Of a stretch of 64,000 nt of DNA, positions 12,593 to 26,000 are shown piece by piece; positions within the stretch are counted from its first letter, which is position 1, and every line of letters begins with the position of its first letter. Under the pieces are notes generated by a model. It was not told the origin of the DNA. It saw nothing but the letters and a program-made list of their open reading frames with translations, and ran no database searches. Both the position numbers and the translations under genes were made by a program. Source of the DNA: Nocardia coubleae NBRC 108252. GTDB lineage: Bacteria > Actinomycetota > Actinomycetes > Mycobacteriales > Mycobacteriaceae. The DNA lies in contig NZ_BDBD01000011.1 of NCBI RefSeq assembly GCF_001612805.1, positions 248,001 through 312,000 on the forward strand, given 5' to 3'.

Positions 12593-13879
12593 TCAGAATG
12601 TCCGAGTCAGTACGTGAGGGTGCCAGCGGCAGATGCCGAGGGCGAAGCGGAGGTCGAAGCTGTTGGTATCCAAGGTGATTCCGTAGCGGGTGGTGATCTG
12701 CTGGATGCGGTATTGGATGGTGTTGCGATGCACGTCGAGAGTGCGGGCGGTGCGCGAGTAGCTGGCGCCCTCGGTCAGGAAGACATCGAGGGTGTGGCGT
12801 AGGAGTTCCTTCTTGACGCCGGCACCCGCCAGGGCGCCGAGGGTGCGGCGGACCAGGGCGGCGAGTTCGTCGGGATCATCGGTGAGCAGGGCGAAGGGAG
12901 CGACGGCGTCGTAGGCCACAACCGGCGGCGCGGTCTGACCTGCCGAGACGGCGAGGTCCTTCGCGCGGGCGGCGTTGCGGGTGGAACGGCGGAAGCCCGG
13001 GAGGCCTTCGCCGAGGGAGCCGAGCGCGACGCGCACCGGCAGTCCGGATGCGACGACCTGGGCGGTCAGGTCGCCGATCGCCTGCTCCCCCTCGACCGGG
13101 AACCAGATCCGCAGCGCCCGGTCTCCCGTCGAGGCCACCAGGCCACGCCCGAGGGTCCGCAGCGCCGACGACACCACCTGACGTGCCTGTTCCATTGCTC
13201 GTGTCGCCTCGGCGCCCGTGACGGTGGGCGGTGTCCAGATCTCCACGGCGAGATGACTTCGGTCGAGGCGGTATTCGAGTGCTTCCTCGGCCGCGGGCAC
13301 ATCCACGTCGTCGCTGTCGAGGAGCCGGGCGATCCACTGCTGGCGCGCGGCCTGCCTGCTGCTGAGCCAGCGGTCGCGTTCGGCCTCGTAGATCCGGCCC
13401 ATGGACGAGTTCAGGCGGTCGAGGTAGATGCTGGCGAAGCGCAGGAGTTCGGCGATGCGGGCGTTGTGGTCGATACCCGGCGTGGCCAGGATGAGGCCGA
13501 TGGCGGCGTCGAGCAGCCGGTACTGGCCGAGGCCGTAGGCACGCAGCAGCACGGTCAGCGGCACACCGCGCCGGGCGAGTCGCTGCGCGTAGGCGGCCGC
13601 GCCCGGGGGTGGGCCGACGGTCGCGGGGTCGATGTTGTCGGCGAGCACGTGCTGCACGGCGGCGATGTTCTCGGCGATGCTCGCCGCACGCATGTCCCCC
13701 AGGTCCGCGGCGATGTCGTCGACGGGAATCATCTGCTCGGTGACGCGGATGAGGTCCTCGGTGATGCCCGGGGTCAGCGGCGCCAATGCGTGCCCGACCC
13801 AGGTGAGGGTTCCGTATGCCGCCACGTGCCTGCTCCGTTCGCTGCCCAAATTCCGCCGACCGTATTGTGCCATCCGCAC
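12593..13879 (-). CDS. PucR/CdaR-family transcriptional regulator
   Basis: This 428-residue protein ends in the helix-turn-helix typical of PucR/CdaR proteins, around residues 365-405 (TEGASYSRTARTLDVHRNTI). It is preceded by a GGDEF-like/CdaR central region and an N-terminal RsbT-antagonist-like helical region, as in many actinobacterial members. The GTG at 13879 is preferred because GGAG lies 9 bases upstream; an ATG at 13873 is the alternative. It sits between two divergent NRPS genes and shares its upstream region with the giant synthetase, so a pathway-specific role is likely but inferred. The ligand is unknown. Confidence 0.85.
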   Translation of the reverse strand: MRMAQYGRRNLGSERSRHVAAYGTLTWVGHALAPLTPGITEDLIRVTEQMIPVDDIAADLGDMRAASIAENIAAVQHVLADNIDPATVGPPPGAAAYAQRLARRGVPLTVLLRAYGLGQYRLLDAAIGLILATPGIDHNARIAELLRFASIYLDRLNSSMGRIYEAERDRWLSSRQAARQQWIARLLDSDDVDVPAAEEALEYRLDRSHLAVEIWTPPTVTGAEATRAMEQARQVVSSALRTLGRGLVASTGDRALRIWFPVEGEQAIGDLTAQVVASGLPVRVALGSLGEGLPGFRRSTRNAARAKDLAVSAGQTAPPVVAYDAVAPFALLTDDPDELAALVRRTLGALAGAGVKKELLRHTLDVFLTEGASYSRTARTLDVHRNTIQYRIQQITTRYGITLDTNSFDLRFALGICRWHPHVLTRTF

Positions 13880-13927
13880 AAATTCGGGCTCCAGGTAGCT
13901 TTTTGGCCTGGCAAACAGACCGGAGAT

Positions 13928-13957
13928 GTGTCATAGCCGCGTGTCGTGTGGTGTCAT
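13928..13957. promoter_or_regulatory. Three GTGTC(A/G)T repeats upstream of the giant NRPS
   Basis: GTGTCAT at 13928-13934, GTGTCGT at 13941-13947 and GTGTCAT at 13951-13957 form a direct-repeat cluster in the divergent region between the PucR-type gene and the synthetase. Spacings are 13 and 10 bases, close to one helical turn. They may be regulator binding sites; this is inference. Confidence 0.3.
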
Positions 13958-14062
13958 GGTCGCCGAACACCCTGGTCCACCCCCGGTAGATCCAGAATCC
14001 GCGCAGGGTTCGTGGGTCGTTCAGGCAGTGGTGGGCCGGACAGGTGAGGATGTTGTACTCGG

Positions 14063-17000
14063 ATGGGTGAAGTTCGTCGGTCGCCGCGTGGTCGAGGCAA
14101 TCGGAAGCCGGGCGCTCCCCTCTTCGCACAGCTGCTGACCGCCGCGGTGGACACCGCCGCCGACACGATCGCCCTGTCCTTCTCCCCCGCCGACGGTGCC
14201 CGCCGCGAGCTCACCTACACCGAACTCGACGAGTACTCCGCCCGGCTCGCGCGGGAGCTGCTGGCCCGTGGTGTCGGCCCGGGCGACGTGGTGGCGCTCG
14301 GGTTCACCCGCTCGATCGAATCGGTGGCGGCGGTCTGGGCGGTCGCCAAAACCGGTGCCGCCTACGTCCCCGTCGATCCGTCGTTACCCGCCGAGCGCAT
14401 CGCCTACCTGCTGGCGGACTCCGGCGCGGTCCTCGGCCTCACCTGCGCGGCGCACCGGCCGACCCTCGGAGAGTCGATCGTCTGGCTCGAGCTCGATTCC
14501 GACGCCGAACGGATCGCCGCCCATCCGGCGCATCCGATCTCGTATCTGGACCGGGTGCGCCCGCTGACCGACCAGCACCCCGCCTACGTCATCTACACGT
14601 CCGGTTCCACGGGCAGACCGAAGGGTGTGGTCGTCACGCATACCGGTCTGGCCGGTCTAGTCGCGGCGGCCCGCGAACGATATGCGGTCGATGCCTCGGC
14701 ACGGGTGCTGCACGTGTGTTCCCCGAATTTCGACGTATCCGTGCTGGAACTGCTGGTGGCGTTCAACTCCGGTGCCACACTCGTTGTCGCGCCGCCACAG
14801 GTCTACGCGGGCCCGGAGCTGGCCGAGCTGATCGCCCGGGAACGGGTGACGCACATGCTCATCACCCCGGCGGCCCTGGAATCGGTGGACCCGCGCGGGC
14901 TCGACGAGTTGCGGGTCGTGGTGGTCGCTGGTGATGCCTTCGGACCGACATTGGTCCAGCGCTGGGCGCCGGGCCGCGCGTTCTTCAACGGGTACGGCCC
15001 GACCGAGGCGACCGTGCTGGCCACCGGCAGCGCCGCCTTGACACCCGGCGAGCCGGTGACGATCGGGTCCGCCTTCCCCGCGATCGGTGCGGTGGTGCTT
15101 GACACGCGATTGCGCCCCGTCCCCGTTGGGGTGGCCGGTGAGCTGTATCTGTCGGGTCCGGCGCTGGCGCGGAATTACCGCGGCAGGCCGGGGCTCACGG
15201 CCGAGCGGTTCGTCGCGGCACCGTTCGCGGCGCCGGGAGCGCGGATGTATCGCACGGGTGACCTCGTGCGGCGCACGGAAACCGGCGACTTCGAGTACCT
15301 GGGCCGGTCGGATTTCCAGGTGAAGATCCGTGGTTTCCGGGTGGAGCTGGGCGAGATCGACGCGGCCCTCACCGCGCACCCGGATGTCGACTACGCCGTC
15401 ACCATCGGCGCGAAAGCCGACTCCGGGGCGACCGCGCTCGTCTCGTATGTGCTCGCCGAGCAGGGTTCCACGATCGACCCCGAGGAATTGATCCGTTTCG
15501 TCGGGTCCTCCCTGCCGGGTCATATGGTGCCCACGCTCGTGGTGGCGCTCGACGAGATCCCGCTGACCCCGAACGGCAAACTGGACCGCAACGCCCTACC
15601 CGCACCGGTTTTCGCCGCCGCGACTTCCCGGGCGCCCGAGGGGACGGTGGAAACGGCGATCGCCGAACTGTTCGCCCAGATCCTCGGCGTGGAGCGGGTC
15701 GGTGCCGAGGATTCGTTCTTCGCCGCCGGTGGCGACAGCATCCTGTCGATCCAGCTGGTGACCCGCGCACGCCACGCGGGCATCTCGTTCACCCCGCAGC
15801 AGGTGTTCGAGCACCGCACCGTGGCCGGGTTGGCCCGGGTCGCCGCGCTCGGCGACGACGCCGCTCCGGTGCTTGCCGAACTGCCCGGCGGCGGGGTGGG
15901 TGAGGTCGCGCTGACACCGGTGCTCGCCGCCACCCTCGCCGACGGCCGCGTGTTCAGCAGATTCACTCAGCAGATGGTGCTCGCTCTCCCCGAGGGCATC
16001 GATCGACCGACGCTGGTTCGTATCCTGACCGCTGTCGTCGATCATCACGACATGCTGCGCGCCGGGGTGCGCGGGATCGACGGGCAGTGGTCGCTCGATG
16101 TGCTGCCGCCGGGCGGTGTCCCGGTGGACGCCCTGCTGCAGCGTTTCGAGGGCTCCGAGGACATCGCCGACGTGGCGATGGATGCCGTCCTCGCGTCACT
16201 GGATCCGTGCGACCACCGGATGATCGGTTTCGCGTGGCTGACTCGCGACGACGGCCCCGACGGCCTGATCGTGGCGGCCAACCACCTCGTGATCGACGGC
16301 GTCTCGTGGCGAATCCTGCTGTCGGACCTGGTGACCGCATGGGCGCAGCACGAGGCAGGTCAACCGATCGCGCTACCCGCGGTCGGTACGTCGTTCCGTC
16401 GATGGGCGCACGGATTGGTCGAGTCGGCACCACGGCGCCGCAACGAACTCGACCACTGGCAGCGAACCCTGGGGGTTGCCGACCCACTGCTGGGAAAACG
16501 TGGGCTGGATCCGCTTATCGATACCGCGTCGACCGTCCGCACATTCAGCGTCGAGGTCCCCGCCGATATCACCCGTGCCGTGCTCACCGACCTGCCCGCC
16601 CGCTACCGGGCAGGCGCCGAGGACGGCCTGCTCGCCGCGCTGGCCATGGCGGTGCGGAGCTGGCGGGCCCGTCGAGGCGTGAACGCGGCCACCACCCGGG
16701 TGCGCCTGGAAGGTCACGGGCGCGCGGAATCCGCCGTCGACGGCGCCGACCTGACGCGGACACTCGGCTGGTTCACCAGCATGTACCCGGTGGCGCTCGA
16801 CCTCGGCGAGGTCGACGCCGACGGCGCCTGGCAACCGGGCGCGCAGACCGCGTCGGTGGTCAAAGCCGTCAAGGAACAACTGCGCGCGGTGCCACACCGC
16901 GGCATCGGTTTCGGCATCCTGCGCCACCTAGACCCCGCGACCGAGCTGCCGGGTTCGCTGGGCCAGGTCGGGTTCAACTACCTCGGCCGCATCTCCACCG

Positions 17001-20000
17001 GCGATGACACCGACCACAGCTGGTTGCCGACCGCGGACTGGGGCGAACCGGCCGCCGACCAGGACCCGCAGCTGCCCGCCGCCGCCGTTGTCGACATCAA
17101 CGCGGTAGCGGTCGGCACGGAAGACGGTGTGCTGCTTCGTGCTTCGTTCTCCTACGCGTCGCTGATCCTGGACGAGGCGGACGTGCGCGAGCTCGCCGAC
17201 TGCTGGACCTCGGCGTTGACGGTGCTCGCCGAACATCTGGACCATCCGGCCGCCGGTGGCCTGTCGCCCGCCGATGTGCCGCTGGTCGACGTCACCCAGG
17301 CCGAACTCGACGACTGGCAGCGCACCCGTCCCGGCCTCATCGATGTGGTGCCGTTGGCGCCCTTACAGCTCGGGTTGCTGTTCCTGGCGCAGGTGTCGCC
17401 GACCGACCCGTACCTGGTGCAATTGGCGGTCGAGATGACCGGTGCGGTCGACCTCGAGCGACTACGCCGGGCGGCGGGGGCGGTGCTGGACCGGCACGGC
17501 ATCCTGCGCACCGCCTTCACGACGACAACGGCCGGTACCCCGGTCGGTTTCGTGGTCGAAGACGTGACGGTGCCCTGGCGCGTCGTCGACACCGACCACA
17601 CCGACCCGCACGCACTGCTCGCCGCCGAATCCCGCATCGGGTTCGACCTGACCGCCCCACCCCTGCTCCGGTTCACCGTCTATCGCGGGCCGGCGAGCCT
17701 GCATCTGGTGGTGACCGCGCATCACCTGCTGGTCGACGGCTGGTCCATGCCGTTGCTCATGCGCGAACTGCTCGTCTGCTACGCCGCCGACGGTGCGCCC
17801 ACACTGCTTCCGCACGTGCGCCCCTACCGCGACTACCTCGCCTGGCTCGCCGACCAGGACCGCACCGCCGCCCTCGAGAGCTGGCGCGCCGCCCTGGACG
17901 GGCACGAGCCGAGCCTGCTCACCGCCACCGTCCCACCCACCGACGCCGCCCCCGGCCACGGGATGTCGGTCGTGGAGTTGTCGCGCGATGTCGCCCAGGA
18001 ACTCGCCGGTTTCGCCGCCGCCACCGAGGTCACCGTCAACACCGTGTTCCAGACCGCATGGGGACTGGTCCTGGCCGGGGCGCTGGGTCGTGACGATGTG
18101 CTGTTCGGCGCGGTGGTGTCGGGGCGCCCACCACAGCTCGACGGTGTGGACGGCATGGTCGGCCTGTTCGCCAACACCATTCCCGTCCGGGTACGAATCG
18201 ACGAGAACGCGTCGTTGCGGGAGTTGTTGTCGCGGGTGCAGTCCGAACAGATCGCGCTGCTAGGCGGTCACCATCTGGGGCTGACCGATATCCAGCGGGT
18301 CGCGGGCGCCGGGGAACTGTTCGACACACTCATGGCATACGAGTCGTACCCGGTGGACACCGAAGGGATGCGGCAGGCACACGGCTCGATCGACGGCCTC
18401 GAGATCGTCGACGTGCAGGCCGCCAACGCCACCCATTACCCCGTGGCGGTCGGCGTAGAGGTCGGTGCGGGGATCCGGGTCGGGTTGCAGTACCGGCTCG
18501 AGGCGATCGGCGCGGATATCGCCGAGGCACTGGCCAACCGGTTGCGGACAGTCCTCGACGCCATCGTGCACTCCCCCGAACGCACCGCCGGCGAGCTGCT
18601 GGGAACCCTTGTGCGGCAGCGTGATCCGATCTCGGACGTGGCGTACCGGCGTGCGGTGCTCACCGACCTGCCGTTGGAGTTGCCGCTGCCGACCGAGCGC
18701 CCCCGCCGGGTTTCGTCGGACGGTAGCGAGTCGTCACCCGCCACACCCGCGGTGCGGCAACCATCCGACCCGGCTTACTTTGTCGGATCGGCGGACCGCA
18801 GTGCCGGGCACCTCACGAAGCGGCCCGGACGGGTGGACTTCGCTGTTCCGGCCGAGGTGTGCCGAGGGGTGCGCGACACCGCCCGCGCCTACGACACCAC
18901 GGCGTTCAGCGTTGTGTATGCGGCCTTCGCGACACTGCTGGCACGACTGTCGGGCACCGACGACATCGTCATCGCAGCCCCGTACTCTTCTGCCGCACAC
19001 CGCGTGCTGCGTCTGCGCGTCCTCGCCGCCGCCGAGTTCGAGCGCCTGCTCACCGACGCATCAATGGTCGTCGACGAAGCCATGGCGCGACCAGGGATGA
19101 CTACCGATGAGATGGTGGCGCTGCACTCCGCCCACGCAGACCACTGCGCCCCGCACCTCAGCGAACCCGAGTCGACGGAAAGCCACCGCGCGGCGGCACC
19201 GCACCCTCTGCTTCGCGTCATGCTCCGTCCGGCCACCACACGTCACTGTGACGAGACGTCCTTCGACCTGACGTTGTCGGTCGACACCGACGTGATGGAC
19301 ACCCACACCGAACCCGCCGAAATCGGCGCCGAATTCACCTACGACACAGCCCTGTTCGATCAGCAGACGATCGATTCCTTCGCCGAGCGCCTGGTTCGCC
19401 TCCTGGCGGCCGCCGTCGAGAACCCGAAAACCCTTGTCGGTGACTTGCCGATCCTCAGCACCGCCGAACACACGGCACTGCTCACCCGCCCCAGCAGCGA
19501 GGCACCGACATCGCTGTTCCCCGACCTGGTGACCACGGGCGCGACTCTCGGACCGGACCGCGTCGCGATCCGCTACAACGGGCACTCGACCACCTACGGC
19601 GAGCTGACCGAGCACACCGCACGCCTGGCCCGCGAACTCATCGCGCACGGCGTCGGCCCGGAAGTCCCTGTCGCCGTGTCACTTCCACGCTCCTACGAGA
19701 TGGTCGCCGCCGCTGTCGCGATCACCACGGCAGGCGGTGTGTTCGTGCCGATGGACCCGGCCAATCCCGTCCAGCGCCTGCACCACCTCGTCACCGATTC
19801 GGGCGCCACGATCGGCATCACCGTCGGCGCCCACCTCGATCATCTCCCCACCGACATCACCTGGCTGGTCCTCGACGACCCCGCTCTCGCCGAGTCCTGC
19901 GCCGCCTGGTCGAGTGCCCCGATCACCGACCGCGACCGCCGCACCCCGCTGCGCGCCGACCACCCGGCCTACATCATCTACACCTCCGGTTCCACGGGCC

Positions 20001-23000
20001 TGCCCAAGGGCGTCACAGTGACGCATGCCGGCCTGGGTCCGCTGGTCGCCGAGGCGGTCGAGCGCTACCGCCTCGAGCCGAATCACCGCTTCCTGCACAT
20101 CTGCTCACCCTGGTTCGACCCGTCGGTGCTCGAATGGCTGTGTGCCTTCTCGACCGGCGCGACCTTGGTGATCGTGGGGTCCGACATCGTGGGTGGGGTC
20201 GAACTGGCCGACCTGCTCGCGGCCGAGGCGGTGACGCACGCGATCATCACCCCGGCCGTACTCGGCACCCTCGACCCGGCCGGTCTCGACGCCCTCGTGT
20301 CCCTGTCGGTCGGCGGCGACGTGACCACACCGGAACTGCCGTCGAAATGGCAGGGCCCGCACCGCCGTTACCTCAACGGGTACGGACCCACCGAGACCAC
20401 CATCATCTCGACCTACGCCGAACTGACTGCGGGACAACCGATCACGATCGGCACCCCGGTGCGGGGCACACATGCCGTGATCCTCGACGCACGGCTGAAT
20501 CCGGTCGCACCGGGTGTCACGGGTGAGCTGTATCTGGCGGGCCCGGCCCTGGCCCGCGGATACCGCAACCAGCCCGTCACCACCTCGGCCCGTTTCGTCG
20601 CCGACCCGTGGGGTCCCTCCGGCAGCCGCATGTACCGGACCGGTGACCTGGTGCGTCTGCGCGCGACCGGTGACCTCGAGTACGTGAGCCGCGCCGACAC
20701 CCAGCTGAAGGTGCGTGGTTTCCGCATCGAACCGGGCGAGATCGATGCCGTGCTGACCGGGCACACCGACGTCGAGTGCGCCGTCACCGTCGGCAGATGC
20801 ACGCCCGCCGGATCGACCACCTTGGTGTCGTATGTGCTTGTGGCACAAGGTGCAACGCCCGACCCCACGAACCTGATCGACTACGCGGCAGGCCATCTGC
20901 CCGTCCATGCGGTGCCGTCGGCGATCGTAGTCCTGGATACCTGGCCCTTGACTTCGAACGGCAAGCTCGACCGCAAAGCCCTGCCCGACCCGATGACCGT
21001 CACCGAGACGACCACCGCGCCGAAGGGTGCGATGCAAACCCGCCTGGCCGACCTGTTCGCCCGCGTACTCGGGGTGTCGTCGGTGGGGGCGGACGAGTCG
21101 TTCTTCGCGATCGGTGGCGACAGCATCCTGTCGATCCAACTGGTGTCACTGGCCCGCACCGCGGGCATCACCTTCTCCACCCGAGACGTTTTCGAGCACC
21201 GCACCGTCGCCGCCCTGGCCCGGGTCGCGACCACCGACGGCCCGGCCACGATCACCCTGGCCGAACTCCCCGGCGGCGGTGTCGGCGATGTACCGCTGAC
21301 ACCCGTGCTCACCGAATCCCTGTCCACCGGATCCAGTGACCGCTTCGCCCAGACGATGGTGCTGGCCCTGCCCGACGGCATCGACCGTGCCGGTTTGGTC
21401 GCCACCATCGCCGCCGTCGTGGCGCGCCACGACATGTTGCGTGCCAGGCTGCGCGAGCTCGACGGCGGCTGGCAGCTCGAGGTGCTGGAACCACACGCGG
21501 TGCCGGTCGACGAGCTGATCGGCGAGCTCGAAGCGGGCGAGGACCTCACCGGCATCGGTACCCGGGCGATGAATGCCGCGCTGACAACGCTGGATCCGGC
21601 GGCGGCCCGCATGATCGCGTTCACCTGGGTTCGTGGCAACGGCGACGGTGACGTGCTCGCGGTCGCCGCGCACCACTACGTCATCGACGGTGTCTCGTGG
21701 CGCATCCTGCTGCCCGACCTGATCCTGGCCTGGGCGCAACACAGCGCCGGACAGCCGATCGCGCTGCCGCCGGTCGGCACCTCGTTCCGGCGCTGGGCGC
21801 ACGCACTGACCACCGTGGACCGCACCCCCGAACTGCCCTACTGGCAGCACGCTCTCGCGACCGCCGACCCGCTGCTCGGTACCCGTGCCCTCGATCGCAC
21901 GGTCGATACCGAGGCAACCACGCGCTCGATCACCGTGCAGATCCCGCCCGAGGTGACCGACCCCCTGCTCACGACATTGCCCGCCCTGTACCGGGCCGGC
22001 GCCGACCACGGGCTGCTCGCCGCACTCGCGCTCGCGGTGCGGGTGTGGCGCGCCCGTCGCGATGTCGACGCGCCCGCGTTGCGGCTGCGGCTCGAGGGCC
22101 ACGGCAGACAGGAAGACGTCGTCCCCGGCGCCGACCTCACCCGCACGGTCGGCTGGTTCACCACCGTCTACCCGGTCGTGCTCGACCTGACGGAGCTGCG
22201 ACCGGCGAGTTTCGACGACGAAGCGCTCGCCGCGACCATGCGCACGATCAAGGAACAACTGCTCGCCGTGCCCGACAACGGCATCGGTTTCGGGCTGCTG
22301 CGCAGCGCCGGGCACCTCGCGACCGAATCGGTGGCCCAGATCGGATTCAACTACCTCGGTCGCGCGGTGACCACCGGCCCCGCCGACGGCGACTGGCTGC
22401 CCACCGACGACCTCGGCGACATCGACGTCGACCACGACCCCACCCTGCCCGCGAACGCTGTCCTCGACATCAACACCATCGCGGTCGCCACCGAAACCGG
22501 GCTGCGACTGCAAGCCGACTTCCGCTACGCCACCGGTATTCTCGACGAATCCGAGGTTCGGGAGCTGGCCGACATCTGGTCGGACTGGCTGGCCGCCCTC
22601 GCCGATCACACCGACTACCCGCAGGCGGGTGGACCGACACCGTCCGATGTGCCGCTGGTCAGGGTGTCGCAAACCGAACTCGACACCTGGCGGCGCGATC
22701 ACCCCGGGCTGTCGGACGTGCTACCGCTCTCACCGCTTCAGCATTCGCTGCTCGCGCTGGGCGACATGCTCGAGGAATCGGTGCACGCCTACGTCATCCA
22801 GCTCATGGTCGATCTCACCGGCGAGCTCGACGCCGACCGGTTGCGTCGCGCCGCGGCCGCTGTCCTCGCCCGGCACGCGAACCTGCGTTCGGCATTCGTC
22901 ACCACTCCCGACGGCACACCCGTGCAGGTGATCGCCGACAACGTCGAGGCACCGGTGCGGGTGGTCGACACGACCGAGGCCGAGCTGGCCGGTCTGCTCG

Positions 23001-26000
23001 CCACCGACCAGGCGACCGGATTCGACCCGGCGGTCGCGCCGCTACTGCGATTCACGGTGTACCGCACCGGTTCCGGACGCAACCGCCTCGTGCTGACCGG
23101 GCATCACATCCTGCTCGACGGCTGGTCCATGCCGTTGCTGATGAAGGAACTGCTCGTCCTCTACACCACCGGTGGTGACGCGAGCGTCCTGCCCGAGGTG
23201 CGTCCCTACCGCGACTACCTCGACTGGCTCAGCCGCCAGGACCGGACCGTCGCCGAGCAGGCGTGGTCGGAGCTGCTGCACGGGGTCGAACCGACCATGC
23301 TCGCCCCCGAACTGACCTGGCCACGCCCCACCGGAACCGGTTACGGGCTGTGCGAATTCGCGCTCGACGCCACCGCAACCGCCGCGCTCACCACCTTCGC
23401 CGCGTCGGTCGAGGTCACCGCCAATACGGTGTTCCAGACCGCGTGGGCGCTGGTCGTCGCCGCGAGTACCGGTCGCGACGACATCGTGTTCGGCGCCACC
23501 GTGTCCGGGCGCCCACCGCAGCTCGACGGTGTCGGCGACATGATCGGCCTGTTCGTCGACGCCGTCCCGGTGCGCGTGCGCATCGACGGTGCGGTCGGCG
23601 AGATGATCCGCGCGGTGCAGACCGAGCAGGCCACGCTGCTCGACCACCATCACCTCGGGCTGGGCGCCATCCAAAGGGTCGCCGGTCGGGGCGAATTGTT
23701 CGACACCATGCTGGCGTTCGAGTCCTACCCCGTCGATGTCGAGGGTCTGCAGCAGGCCGGTGGGGCGCTCGACGGTCTGCGCATCGACGACCTGCAAGGC
23801 GCCGACCACACCCACTACCCGATCACGGTCCTGGTCTTCCTCGGCGCCCGCACCCAGGTACAGGTCAAATACCGGCGTGACCTGGTGTCGGACGAGGTGG
23901 CGCGCGCCGTCACCGACCGGCTGCGCACCGCACTGTCCGCACTGACCGCCACGGGGACGATCGCGTCTGATCGAGGTGCCGATCCCGGTCTGTCGGTGGG
24001 CGCGATCGATATCGTGACGAAGCTCGGCGCGAACCCGACCGACCCGATCACCCGCTCCCGCTTCTGGCGCACCACCCTCGCCGACCTACCCGGCCGTCTC
24101 ACCCTGCCCACCGAAGCGTTGATCGACACCGAGGTCGCACCCGACCACCGCACGATCGGTACGGGGTCGGGGGTCGAACCACAGAATCACGCACTCGGCA
24201 CCCGCGACACAGAACACCCGCGGTCGGGTTTGCCCGTCCCGGCGACAACGCACCGAGATCTGCGGCGGCTGGCCGACAGTGCGGACGCCGGTTGGTCCAG
24301 CGCGATCAGCGCCGCGGTGTCGATCCTGATCGCACGGCTCACCGGCTCCGACGACATCGTGCTCGACACCTCGGACCTTCTGCTGCGCACCCACATCGAC
24401 CCCACCGAACCATTCGGCACGCTGCTCGACCGCGTGCACCAGGCCGAGACCCGGGCGCTCGCCCACTCCGGTATCCCGGTCGAGGACCTCACCCATCTGC
24501 TCGGCGCCGACCACGGCTCGCTGGGACAGTTCCGCCTCGAACTGCGCAATTCTGTGCGCCCGGACGGTGCTTCGACGGTGCCGTCGCCCGAGGCACGCGA
24601 TCTCACGGTGGTGGTGACCGAATCGAGCACCGGAATGTCTGTCGGCGTCGACGGCCCGGGTGTCGAGGTGTCTTCGGCGACGGTGCTGGCGCACCGCCTG
24701 GTCGGTCTGCTCACCGACATCACCTGCCGTCCGGGTGTCCCGGTGGGTGATCTGTCGGTCGGGGTGCGGGGCGAGGACCACCTGCTCGCGCGCATCGGCA
24801 CCGGGCCACGCCACCGCGCCGCACGTACCCTCGCCCAGCTCCTCGTCCGCGGCACCGGCTTCGGGCAACGCCGAATCGCTGTGCGCGACAACGGAAACGA
24901 CTACACCTACGGCACGCTCGACGCCGATTCCTCCCGCTTGGCGCGGGTCCTGATCAGCGAAGGTGTCGGTCCCGAGATCGTCGTCGCCTGCACGATCCCC
25001 CGCTCCTACGAGGCGATCCTCGCGCTGTGGGCGGTCGCGAAGGCGGGCGGGGTGTATCTGCCCGTCGACCCGAACTACCCCGACGACCGCATCCGGCACA
25101 TGCTCGCCGACTCCGGCGCCGCGGTGGGGATCACCGTCACCGCGCATGCCCGTGTTCTGCCGGAATCGGTGCGGCCCTTGATCATCGACGACCCGGCCGT
25201 GCGCGCCCGGACGGCGGCGTGCGCGTCGACTCCCGTGCGTGACCGGCACCGCCGCAGGCCGCTGCGCCGCGACAACACCGCCTATCTGATCTACACCTCC
25301 GGTTCCACCGGCACGCCGAAGGGTGTGTGTGTCACCCACACCGGTCTGGCCGCGCTGGTCGCACACTCGGCGAACCTGATGCGTCTGCGTCACGACGACC
25401 GCATGCTGCACGTGTGCTCACCGAGTTTCGACCAGTCGATCGAGGAGATCACCACCGCCTTCCACCGGGGCGCCACCCTCGTCATCGCACCACCGGACAC
25501 CTTCGGCGGCGCCGAACTCGACGAGCTGATACGCACCGAACGCGTCACCCACACAATCATCACCCCGGCACTGCTGAGCACCCTCGATCCCGCCGGGCTG
25601 CCCGACCTGCGTTGCGTGTCGGCCGGCGGTGAGGTCGTAGCACCGGAACTGTTGTCCGCGTGGGCATCCGGTCGCACCTTCCTCAACGGATACGGCCCGA
25701 CCGAGGCCACCATCGGTGCCACCTACACCGTCCTGCGCGCCGGTGAGCGCATCACCATCGGCACCCCCGTACCCGGCATGCGGGCACTCGTCCTCGACGC
25801 CCGGCTGCGGCCGGTGCCCGTCGGCGTCACCGGCGAGCTGTACCTGACCGGGCCCGGCCTGGCGCGTGGTTACGGCGGTCGCGGTACGACCACCGCCGAA
25901 CGTTTCGTGGCCTGCCCGTGGAGCGAGACCGGTGCGCGCATGTACCGCACCGGTGACCTGGTCCGCTGGGTGCACAAAGACCGCTACGAGCTGGAATACC

